10,285 bases of DNA from JAQGMO01 sp050954505 (GTDB taxonomy: Bacteria; Pseudomonadota; Gammaproteobacteria; Burkholderiales; Burkholderiaceae_D): the NCBI GenBank assembly GCA_050954505.1, contig JBPBPY010000108.1, forward strand, positions 1 through 10,285. Direction: 5' to 3'. Within the stretch, counting starts at the first letter, position 1. Every line of letters begins with the position of its first letter. The notes below the pieces were generated by a model. The model saw only the letters and a list, made by a program, of their open reading frames with translations. It made no database searches and was not told where the DNA came from. The translations under genes and the position numbers were made by a program. Shown here one piece after another: positions 1-6,015 of this stretch.

Positions 1-1108
1 CCTCGAAACGCGATTTCAAGCCACGCAGGATCTGGATGGTTTGTTCCACCGACGGTTCATTGACATCGATCTTCTGGAACCGGCGTGACAAGGCATGGTC
101 TTTTTCAAAGACGCCACGGAATTCCGTGAAGGTGGTCGCGCCGATGCATTTCAGCTGTCCGCTGGCCAGGGCCGGCTTCAACAGGTTCGAAGCATCGAGC
201 GTGCCACCCGACGCCGAGCCGGCACCGATGATGGTGTGGATTTCATCGATGAACAGCACGCCGTTCGGATTGTCCTTGAGTTGCTTGAGCACCGACTTCA
301 GGCGCTGCTCGAAATCGCCGCGGTATTTGGTACCAGCCAGCAGTGCGCCCATGTCGAGCGAGAACACCACGGCATTCTGCAGGATCTCCGGCACATCGCC
401 TTGCGTGATGCGCCATGCCAGGCCCTCGGCAATGGCGGTCTTGCCGACACCGGCCTCGCCCACCAGCAGCGGGTTGTTCTTGCGCCGGCGGCACAAGGTC
501 TGAATCACGCGCTCGACTTCGGCTTCGCGGCCGATCAATGGATCGATCTTGCCTTCGATGGCCAGCTTGTTCAGATTCACCGTGAACTGATCGAGCGCGC
601 TTTCCTTTTGCGCAGTCTCGGTCTGCGCATCTTCAGCGCCCTCCGGTGCCTTGTGCGATTCAGCCTGCTGGTCCTTGCGCACGCCGTGCGAAATGAAGTT
701 GACCACATCGAGGCGGGTGACCCCCTGCTGGTGCAGGTAGTACACCGCATGCGAATCCTTTTCGCCAAAGATCGCCACCAGCACATTTGCGCCGGTGACT
801 TCCTTCTTGCCATTCGATGCCGACTGCACATGCATGATGGCGCGCTGGATCACGCGCTGAAACCCCAGCGTCGGCTGGGTATCGACTTCGCTGGCGCCCG
901 GTACGGTCGGCGTGTTATCGCTGATGAAGTTCGTCAGCGTCTTGCGCAGGTCATCGATATTGACTGCGCAAGCCCGCAGCACTTCTGCTGCGGAAGGATT
1001 GTCAAGCAACGCCAGTAACAGGTGCTCGACGGTGATGAACTCATGCCTCGCCTGCCGTGCTTCGACGAATGCCATGTGCAAACTGACTTCCAATTCCTGA
1101 GCGATCAT
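1..1108 (-). CDS. clpA: ATP-dependent Clp protease ATP-binding subunit ClpA (N-terminal 369 codons, cut by window edge)
   Basis: ClpA is the cytoplasmic AAA+ unfoldase that threads substrates into the ClpP peptidase. The 369 visible residues cover the Clp N-domain (about 1-145), which is the docking site for ClpS, a charged linker (about 145-175) and most of the first AAA+ module. Walker A is GEAGVGKT at residues 217-224 and Walker B is VLFIDE at 284-289. The pore-loop sequence GTKYRGDFE is at 259-267, and an RRFQ segment near 342-345 fits the arginine-finger/sensor region. The start is fixed by the ATGA overlap with clpS and by a GGAGGA ribosome site inside the last clpS codons, so the two are translationally coupled. 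The second AAA+ domain and the C-terminus lie outside the window. The N-domain and the clpS neighbour separate it from ClpB and ClpX. Confidence 0.97.
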   Translation of the reverse strand, partial: MIAQELEVSLHMAFVEARQARHEFITVEHLLLALLDNPSAAEVLRACAVNIDDLRKTLTNFISDNTPTVPGASEVDTQPTLGFQRVIQRAIMHVQSASNGKKEVTGANVLVAIFGEKDSHAVYYLHQQGVTRLDVVNFISHGVRKDQQAESHKAPEGAEDAQTETAQKESALDQFTVNLNKLAIEGKIDPLIGREAEVERVIQTLCRRRKNNPLLVGEAGVGKTAIAEGLAWRITQGDVPEILQNAVVFSLDMGALLAGTKYRGDFEQRLKSVLKQLKDNPNGVLFIDEIHTIIGAGSASGGTLDASNLLKPALASGQLKCIGATTFTEFRGVFEKDHALSRRFQKIDVNEPSVEQTIQILRGLKSRFE

Positions 1109-1413
1109 GCTTCCTCCATCACACATTGCAAGGGGTGTCCTGCTTTTCGTGCGTGCGTTAATACCAACTCGACCTTTGTGCTGGCGATATCCTTGGGATA
1201 AACCCCGCACAATCCTCTACCATCGCGATGAACCTTGAGCATGATTTGCGTCGCCGTTTCGCGGTCCTTGTTGAAATATTCCTGAATGACAGCGACGACA
1301 AATTCCATTGGCGTGTAATCGTCATTCATTAATAATACTTGATACATCGGGGGCGGCTTGAGCTTTTGCTCCTGCCGCTCCAGTACGGTATCCTTGTCGT
1401 CCTTGATTGCCAT
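1105..1413 (-). CDS. clpS: ATP-dependent Clp protease adaptor protein ClpS
   Basis: ClpS binds N-degron substrates with bulky hydrophobic N-termini and delivers them to ClpA, while blocking degradation of SsrA-tagged proteins. The 102-residue protein has the expected length (E. coli 106). A flexible N-terminal tail (1-22) is followed by the ClpS core YQVLLMNDDYTPMEFVV. The N-degron pocket is conserved: N30, D31, D32 and M36, with H62 in the VHRDGRG segment. I chose the ATG at 1413, where the family sequence begins (MAIK). The frame stays open to an ATG at 1479 that would add 22 non-conserved residues, and neither start has a strong Shine-Dalgarno site. The last codons contain the clpA ribosome site, and the TGA overlaps the clpA ATG by 4 nt. 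Confidence 0.96.
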   Translation of the reverse strand: MAIKDDKDTVLERQEQKLKPPPMYQVLLMNDDYTPMEFVVAVIQEYFNKDRETATQIMLKVHRDGRGLCGVYPKDIASTKVELVLTHARKAGHPLQCVMEEA

Positions 1414-1587
1414 GCGTTTTATCTTGTTGCCTGGTTGCGTACGCTGCGCAAAAACAGTTCGCGCCGCGCCTTTGTCCATATAGTGGTCTGCTGCCTGACA
1501 TCGATATTACGCGCTTTCTCGATAGTTCGTGTCCTCCCGTAATCCGCAGATGAAGCTTGGTTCAAGGAAATCAAGTCTTACTCTGAG

Positions 1588-1616
1588 AGAATACACGCAA
1601 AAGAAGTTTGACTCAA
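1588..1616 (-). promoter_or_regulatory. Predicted sigma70 promoter of clpS-clpA
   Basis: On the minus strand, TTGAGT (1611-1616) and TATTCT (1588-1593) are separated by exactly 17 nt. Each hexamer matches 4 of 6 consensus positions. This would start transcription near 1581 and give a leader of about 170 nt to the clpS start at 1413. The -35 hexamer lies inside the palindrome TTTGACTCAAA (1607-1617). The assignment is by pattern only. Confidence 0.5.
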
Positions 1617-1626
1617 AGATAAATCC

Positions 1627-1655
1627 TTGACTTTCCTACCCTTTACGCAAACAAT
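1627..1655 (+). promoter_or_regulatory. Predicted promoter of the cold-shock gene
   Basis: TTGACT (1627-1632, 5 of 6 matches) is followed after 17 nt by AACAAT (1650-1655, 4 of 6). Transcription would start near 1662 and leave a 5' leader of about 130 nt. Long structured leaders are typical of cspA-family mRNAs, where they act in temperature-dependent translation. A second TTGACT at 1608-1613 has no good -10 partner. Confidence 0.4.
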
Positions 1656-1793
1656 GGAATTGTTGATAGGTGGTTTCATACCCCTTTGAAACAAACAGGA
1701 GAAACCTGTCCCTGACATGGGTCCTTGCATGGCAAGAATCCAGAGGTTGCGGCGGTTAAAATTGATCGTTCATTGAGAGAGACGCTTTATATT

Positions 1794-1997
1794 ATGGCAA
1801 CAGGTACTGTGAAATGGTTTAATGATTCAAAGGGCTTTGGTTTTGTTACCCCGGATGACGGCGGCGAAGATTTGTTTGCACACTTTTCGGCAATCCAGAT
1901 GAATGGTTTCAAGACCCTCAAGGAAGGTCAAAAAGTGCAATTCGACGTCACGCAAGGTCCGAAAGGCAAGCAAGCTTCGAATATCCAGGCACCATGA
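1794..1997 (+). CDS. cspD: CspA-family cold-shock protein, CspD-like
   Basis: The product is a 67-residue single cold-shock domain, an OB-fold that binds single-stranded RNA and DNA. RNP1 is KGFGFV at residues 13-18 and RNP2 is DLFAHF at 26-31, with W8 and F9 on the binding face. The start at 1794 gives the canonical MATGTVKWFN N-terminus. A GAGAGAGA stretch at 1775-1782 is a moderate ribosome site. The segment IQMNGFKTLKEGQKVQFDVTQ and the QGPKG after it fit E. coli CspD better than CspA, and divergence from clpS-clpA matches the E. coli cspD-clpS-clpA arrangement. It lacks the C-terminal extension of E. coli CspD (74 residues), so the family is certain but the exact paralogue name is not. 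An in-frame upstream TTG at 1725 would add unconserved residues and is rejected. Confidence 0.93.
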   Translation: MATGTVKWFNDSKGFGFVTPDDGGEDLFAHFSAIQMNGFKTLKEGQKVQFDVTQGPKGKQASNIQAP

Positions 1998-2488
1998 TCG
2001 TTCGGGCAGGCGCCTGATCAGACACTGGGCATCAATCGCTGGTGCAACGAATGTTGGCAACAACTTCGACAGCCGCCCCGGATGCGCCAGATGGCCTCAT
2101 CAGGAAAGCCATCCGCAGGATCGCCACTCGACGACATTCTTGAGTATCAGGCTGGCAGACCATGCTGGCTGATCGGCATTGCATGTTCAGGCAAAAAAAA
2201 TCCCCGACGCGTCGGGGATTTTTTTTGCCTCTGTTTTCGTTTGTGATCGCCTGCGCTTTCCACAATGCACCACGAACCCGCGCAATCGCAGGCACCGGCG
2301 TCAAGCGCGGTGTCCGACAGGCGCCAATCCGGCAGAACAACGCGGCTGCAAACGGCCAAGGGTAATGGCCAGCAAAGCCGACTGCAGCGTTCCCGCCCGA
2401 GTGCGGCGCCCCGCCAGGCTTGCCAGCGTGACCGACCGGTCCTCGATCGCCGTGCTTTTCACCTCGCGCGCTTTTGCGGCGCAGGCGC
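1998..2488. other. Convergent intergenic region between the cold-shock gene and icd
   Basis: The stop codons of two convergent genes lie 491 bases apart. The main element is the large palindromic terminator at 2189-2230. A 10-bp perfect palindrome CAGGCGCCTG lies about 10 nt after the cold-shock stop codon, but it has no loop or T-tract and is not a terminator by itself. The reading frames crossing this region have no family-like sequence and no good ribosome sites, so I call no gene. The mRNA 3' tails would be about 190 nt (cold-shock gene) and 260 nt (icd). Confidence 0.6.
2189..2230. terminator. Bidirectional intrinsic terminator shared by the cold-shock gene and icd
   Basis: This is a perfect 42-bp inverted repeat. 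It starts AGGC, then has A8, TCCCCGAC, a central GC, GTCGGGGA, T8 and GCCT. The GC-rich stem core is flanked by eight A on one side and eight T on the other, so on both strands the hairpin is followed by a T-tract. It lies between two convergent genes and would stop both transcripts. Confidence 0.93.
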
Positions 2489-3775
2489 TCAGGCCATGTG
2501 TTCGATCATCGCTGCGCCAAAGCCGGAGCAGGAAACCTGGGTGGCGCCATCCATCTGGCGGGCAAAGTCATAGGTGACCTGTTTCGACTGGATTGCTGCC
2601 TCCATCGACTTGATGACCAGTTCTGCCGCTTCCAGCCAGCCCATGTGGCGCAACATCATTTCTGCCGACAGGATCAGCGAGCCTGGATTGACGTAATCCT
2701 TGCCGGCGTATTTCGGCGAAGTGCCGTGGGTGGCTTCGAACATGGCAATGGTGTCGGACATGTTGGCGCCTGGCGCAATGCCGATGCCACCAACCTGTGC
2801 CGCCAGGGCGTCGGACATGTAGTCGCCATTCATGTTCAGGGTGGCGATGACGCTGTACTCATTGGGGCGCAGCAGGATTTGCTGCAGGAATGCATCGGCA
2901 ATGACATCCTTGACGATGATATCGCGCCCACCCTTGGGGTTTTTCAGGCGCATCCATGGTCCACCATCGATGAGTTCGGCGCCGAATTCGCGTGCAGCCA
3001 GCGCATAGGCCCAATCGCGAAATCCACCCTCGGTGAATTTCTGGATATTGCCTTTGTGAACGATGGTCATGGAAGGCTTGTCATGGTCAATCGCATATTG
3101 CAGCGCGCGCCGCACCAGCCGCTCGGTGCCTTCGCGCGAGACCGGCTTGACGCCCAGGCTGGAGGTTTCCGGAAAACGGATTTTCTTCACGCCCATTTCA
3201 TTGACGAGGAAATCGATGACCTTTCTGGCTTCCGGGGTGCCGGCCATCCATTCGATGCCTGCGTAAATGTCTTCGGAGTTTTCGCGGAAAATCACCATAT
3301 CGGTTTTCTCCGGCGCTTTCAGCGGCGATGGCACACCCTTGAAATAGCGCACTGGCCGCAGGCAAACATACAAGTCGAGCGCCTGGCGCAGCGCCACATT
3401 GAGCGAACGGATGCCGCCACCAACCGGCGTGGTCAATGGCCCTTTGATCGACACCACATAATCACGCACCGCAGCCAGGGTTTCCTGTGGCAGCCAGACG
3501 TCGGCGCCATACAGGCGCTGAGCCTTTTCGCCGGCAAAGATTTCCATCCAGGCGATCTTGCGCGTGCCGCCATAGGCCTTGGCAACTGCGGCATCGACCA
3601 CCTTGATCATCACCGGACTGATGTCGGCGCCGGTACCGTCGCCTTCGATCCAGGGAATGATCGGCTGGTCGGGGACATTCAGCGTAAGGTCGGTGTTGAC
3701 GGTAATGGCCTGGCCGTCGGCCGGCAAGCGGATATGGGAAGCGGTGGCGCCTTGGTCTGGTGTTTCTGGGTACAT
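2489..3775 (-). CDS. icd: NADP-dependent isocitrate dehydrogenase
   Basis: This TCA-cycle enzyme oxidatively decarboxylates isocitrate to 2-oxoglutarate with NADP+. The 428-residue length fits bacterial homodimeric IDH (E. coli 416). Substrate residues are present: S124, N126, R130, R140, R164, Y171 and K241. The metal ligands are D294, D318 and D322, the last two within NGDYMSD. The cofactor loop THGTSPKYAGKDYV and the pair Y402/R406 in TYDFAR match the NADP-specific enzyme rather than the NAD type. S124 corresponds to E. coli S113, the serine phosphorylated by AceK, so control at the glyoxylate branch is possible, but aceK is not in view. The ATG at 3775 has GGAG 8 nt upstream and starts the conserved protein. 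The frame runs on to 3913 with unconserved sequence. Confidence 0.97.
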   Translation of the reverse strand: MYPETPDQGATASHIRLPADGQAITVNTDLTLNVPDQPIIPWIEGDGTGADISPVMIKVVDAAVAKAYGGTRKIAWMEIFAGEKAQRLYGADVWLPQETLAAVRDYVVSIKGPLTTPVGGGIRSLNVALRQALDLYVCLRPVRYFKGVPSPLKAPEKTDMVIFRENSEDIYAGIEWMAGTPEARKVIDFLVNEMGVKKIRFPETSSLGVKPVSREGTERLVRRALQYAIDHDKPSMTIVHKGNIQKFTEGGFRDWAYALAAREFGAELIDGGPWMRLKNPKGGRDIIVKDVIADAFLQQILLRPNEYSVIATLNMNGDYMSDALAAQVGGIGIAPGANMSDTIAMFEATHGTSPKYAGKDYVNPGSLILSAEMMLRHMGWLEAAELVIKSMEAAIQSKQVTYDFARQMDGATQVSCSGFGAAMIEHMA

Positions 3776-3894
3776 CGTTGACTCCGAATGGGGGTGGCCA
3801 ACACTGCCGCACGGCGTGGCATGCAGTGTCGAGGAACCGGGATGACAGTCACGAACGCGCGCGTCGACGCTGCGCGGTCTTTGGTCTTTGGTTT

Positions 3895-3914
3895 TTTGTC
3901 TTGTATGAGACAAA
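3895..3914. repeat. 7-bp inverted repeat upstream of icd
   Basis: TTTGTCT and AGACAAA are perfect inverted arms around a 6-nt spacer, 120-140 bases before the icd start. No T-tract follows the second arm on either strand, so it is not a typical terminator. It could be an operator dyad or a hairpin in the icd leader. Neither has direct support. Confidence 0.4.
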
Positions 3915-3999
3915 GGTTAACTGAGGCATTATGCACCAGAATCGAGCTGTTCCTGTACCCCGCCGGTGCGCCGGTGCACAGGCTGCAGGCGCGCGGCAG

Positions 4000-4005
4000 T
4001 ACAAT
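4000..4005 (+). promoter_or_regulatory. Possible -10 element for rluE
   Basis: TACAAT matches 5 of 6 consensus positions and would give an rluE leader of about 100 nt. The only -35 candidate, TGCACA at 3975-3980, is 19 nt away, so the promoter is weakly supported. Confidence 0.3.
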
Positions 4006-4110
4006 CCGGGGAGTCTGCGGGCGGCAACGCCTGCCTGCACGCTGCAACGGCGTTCGCCTTCGCCAGCTGCGGTCCCCACTTTCACTTTTGCCACCCTGCC
4101 CGCGCCGCCC

Positions 4111-4674
4111 ATGCCGCTGATTCTTTTCAATAAACCGTTCCAGGTCATGTGCCAATTCTCGGCCCATCCCGGCCGCCCTACCCTGGCCGATTACCTGAAC
4201 CAGCCTGACATCTATCCCGCCGGGCGCCTCGATGCCGACAGCGAAGGCTTGATGCTGCTTACCGATGATGGAAAACTCCAGCATGCCATCAGCGATCCAC
4301 AGCACAAGCAGGCCAAGACCTACCTGGCCCAGGTCGAGGGCGTTGCCGATCCAGCGCAGCTGGCGCGCCTGCGCAATGGGCTCGATCTCGGTGATTTCAC
4401 TACGCTGCCGTGCCAGGTCAGCCGTATCGAGGCGCCGGCATGGTTATGGCCGCGCCAGCCGCCGATACGCGCACGCAGCAGCCATCCGGACAGCTGGCTC
4501 ATGCTGCGTCTGACCGAAGGCAAGAACCGCCAGGTACGGCGCATGACGGCAGCAGTAGGATTGCCGACCTTGCGGCTGGTACGCAACAGTATCGGCCCGT
4601 TTTCGCTGGCCAGCCATCCGCTGCTGCCAGGTGAATGGATGGAGGTCGATGGCAGCAGCTTTGCCCGCCGCTGA
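4111..4674 (+). CDS. rluE: 23S rRNA pseudouridine synthase, RluE-type (RsuA/RluE family)
   Basis: The enzyme isomerises a specific uridine to pseudouridine in 23S rRNA; E. coli RluE acts on U2457. The 187-residue protein lacks an N-terminal S4 domain, as RluE does. It begins LFNKPFQVMCQF and carries the catalytic motif GRLDADSEGL, with the nucleophilic aspartate at residue 41. The segments APAWLWPRQPPIRAR and EGKNRQVRRMTAAVGLPTLRL are near-diagnostic of RluE as opposed to RluB, RluF or RsuA. The ATG at 4111 gives the family N-terminus but has no clear Shine-Dalgarno site. The frame is open further upstream with low-complexity, unconserved sequence. Divergence from icd is also the E. coli arrangement. 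Confidence 0.92.
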   Translation: MPLILFNKPFQVMCQFSAHPGRPTLADYLNQPDIYPAGRLDADSEGLMLLTDDGKLQHAISDPQHKQAKTYLAQVEGVADPAQLARLRNGLDLGDFTTLPCQVSRIEAPAWLWPRQPPIRARSSHPDSWLMLRLTEGKNRQVRRMTAAVGLPTLRLVRNSIGPFSLASHPLLPGEWMEVDGSSFARR

Positions 4675-4786
4675 ATCTGCGCCGGGCGAAGCGCTGCAAG
4701 GTGGTGCTGGCCACTTCGGCATCGGCGCAGCGCTCACCCAGGAGGTTCCAGCCTTGCCGTACTGTGCCTGGTCAACGCGCTTTTCG

Positions 4787-4809
4787 CTGCGCCTGCCTGT
4801 GCGGCGCAG
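4787..4809. terminator. Hairpin between convergent rluE and hupE-like genes, weak terminator candidate
   Basis: CTGCGCC and GGCGCAG form a perfect 7-bp stem with a 9-nt loop. No T-tract follows on either strand, so intrinsic termination is doubtful. It is the only strong hairpin I found in the 183 bases between the two convergent stop codons. Confidence 0.25.
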
Positions 4810-4857
4810 ACGCCTGGCAGCGCATCGGCCGTGCCCGGCCAGATTCGGCTGGAAACA

Positions 4858-6015
4858 CTAGAAATAAGCCTTCACCAGTTGCAGGTCGAACAGGCGCTCG
4901 GCCAGCCAGACCAGCGCCATGGCCGTGATCAGGATGGATCCACCCAGCAGTACGATGCGGCGGTAGAACCAGCTGTTGCGCAGCAGGTAGGCCAAAGGCA
5001 GGAAGACGCCGACGATGGCCAGCTGGCCACCTTCGACGCCAAGGTTGAAGCCCACCAGTGCCAGTGCCAGCGCCTGCTGTGGCAATCCCAGGTCGGTGAG
5101 CACGGTGGCAAAGCCGAAGCCGTGGATCAGTCCAAAGGCAAATGCCATCATCCAGCGCCGCTCGGCAAACAGCGCAACGATGTTGTTCAACGCAGCAATC
5201 ACCACCGAGGCGGCAATGGTCGATTCGACCCAGCGCGACGGCAGGCTGACAACCCCCAGGGTAGCCAGTTTCAGGGTGATGGAATGCGCCAGCGTGAAGG
5301 CCGTGACGATCTTCAAGACGGCGGAGAATGCCGGCTTGAATTCCCGTACCGCCTGCCAGGCATGTTCGCGGCGCACCATGACCGCTGGCAGCAGCAAGGC
5401 CAGCAGGAACAGGATGTGGTCAAAGCCGATCCAGATATGCCAGACGCCCTCGCGGCAATAATCGATGAACTGGGTCCAGCGGCTGGGCCGGGTCAGCGAA
5501 AATTCCTGGCGCGCCTTGTCGGGACTGAAGATGCCGGTCGATGACACATCCTGGTACTGCAATTGCAGCAGCCCCTTGTGCTGCGGGTCGATATCGAAGA
5601 ACAGCCGGTAGGCAATTGCCAGCGTATCCTTGATGGCCGCGCATTCGGCGCGAAAACGCAGCACGACATAGGTGCCGTCGGTGTGTTCATCGATCAGGTG
5701 CGCACCGATCTGCGCCGGACAAGCCTTTTCCTGCACCGAGATCTGCAGGCGCGCCATGGCGTATGCATCGATTTCCTTCTGGTGCCCGCGCACTTCGCCC
5801 CAGGTAATGGCACCGTCGCCATTGGCGTCGAGTCCCATGGCAAAGTCGAGATCGCGCAACGCGATATCCCATTGCCCATTGATGACATTGCCTTCCACCG
5901 CGATGGTGAGGTAACTGTCGCTGGGCTTGTGCGCCCATGCGCTGGCTGCAACCAGGCAGGACAGCAGCATGAGCGTGCGGCATAGCGCGGTCCAACCTTG
6001 CAGGCTGCCCCTCAT
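4858..6015 (-). CDS. HupE/UreJ family membrane protein with exported EF-hand-bearing N-terminal domain
   Basis: This is a 385-residue protein. Residues 1-28 look like a signal peptide cleaved after AWA, which leaves His29 as the mature N-terminus. Residues 29-190 form a soluble exported domain with a canonical EF-hand loop, DANGDGAITWGE, at 63-74. From about 190 there are roughly six to seven hydrophobic segments of the HupE/UreJ type. HIWIGFDH (193-200) fits the HX5DH motif described in HupE permeases, and AHSITL (243-248) and LIHGFGFA (296-303) are further conserved histidine sites. Some family members are nickel permeases linked to hydrogenase or urease, but no such genes are nearby, so the substrate is unknown. 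The start overlaps the TPR gene stop as ATGA, with AGGGTGG just upstream. The alternative start at 6087 lacks a signal peptide. Confidence 0.85.
   Translation of the reverse strand: MRGSLQGWTALCRTLMLLSCLVAASAWAHKPSDSYLTIAVEGNVINGQWDIALRDLDFAMGLDANGDGAITWGEVRGHQKEIDAYAMARLQISVQEKACPAQIGAHLIDEHTDGTYVVLRFRAECAAIKDTLAIAYRLFFDIDPQHKGLLQLQYQDVSSTGIFSPDKARQEFSLTRPSRWTQFIDYCREGVWHIWIGFDHILFLLALLLPAVMVRREHAWQAVREFKPAFSAVLKIVTAFTLAHSITLKLATLGVVSLPSRWVESTIAASVVIAALNNIVALFAERRWMMAFAFGLIHGFGFATVLTDLGLPQQALALALVGFNLGVEGGQLAIVGVFLPLAYLLRNSWFYRRIVLLGGSILITAMALVWLAERLFDLQLVKAYF

Larger units (their letters stand above)
1414..1793. other. Divergent regulatory region between clpS and the cold-shock gene
   Basis: No convincing gene lies in these 380 bases. 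They hold a predicted clpS promoter on the minus strand, a predicted cold-shock-gene promoter on the plus strand, and an 11-bp palindrome TTTGACTCAAA at 1607-1617 between them. Two short hairpins lie in the cold-shock leader: ACAGG/CCTGT with a 5-nt loop at 1695-1709, and CTTGC/GCAAG with a 3-nt loop at 1724-1736. The sequence from about 1540 to 1700 is clearly more AT-rich than the flanking genes, as expected of a promoter region. Confidence 0.6.
3776..4110. other. Divergent regulatory region between icd and rluE
   Basis: These 335 bases hold no gene I can support. Seen in order: two tandem copies of GGTCTTT (3876-3889) running into a T-rich tract; an inverted repeat at 3895-3914; on the minus strand a CATAAT hexamer (3928-3933) that could be an icd -10 but has no good -35; and on the plus strand a TACAAT hexamer (4000-4005) that could be an rluE -10. 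Reading frames through here are unconserved extensions of the flanking genes. Confidence 0.5.

Noticed and set aside
95..1018. 307-codon plus-strand open frame over clpA
   Set aside because: It is the antisense shadow of clpA, whose protein on the other strand matches a known family over its full length; the frame reads no family-like sequence.
1998..2007. Start of the cold-shock 3' UTR considered for an immediate terminator
   Set aside because: The nearby CAGGCGCCTG palindrome has no loop and no T-tract; the real terminator is at 2189-2230.
2474..3781. 435-codon plus-strand open frame
   Set aside because: It is exactly antisense to icd. Its composition (His, Gln, Arg rich) is typical of the reverse of a GC-rich gene.
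3776..3913. 46-residue N-terminal extension of icd
   Set aside because: The extension (many Arg, Thr and Gln) does not resemble isocitrate dehydrogenase, and the ATG at 3775 has a good ribosome site.
4831..5544. 237-codon plus-strand open frame beginning after rluE
   Set aside because: Almost all of it is antisense to the HupE-like gene, and it would need a GTG start without a ribosome site. Only the signal-peptide-like stretch before it was kept as a low-interest finding.
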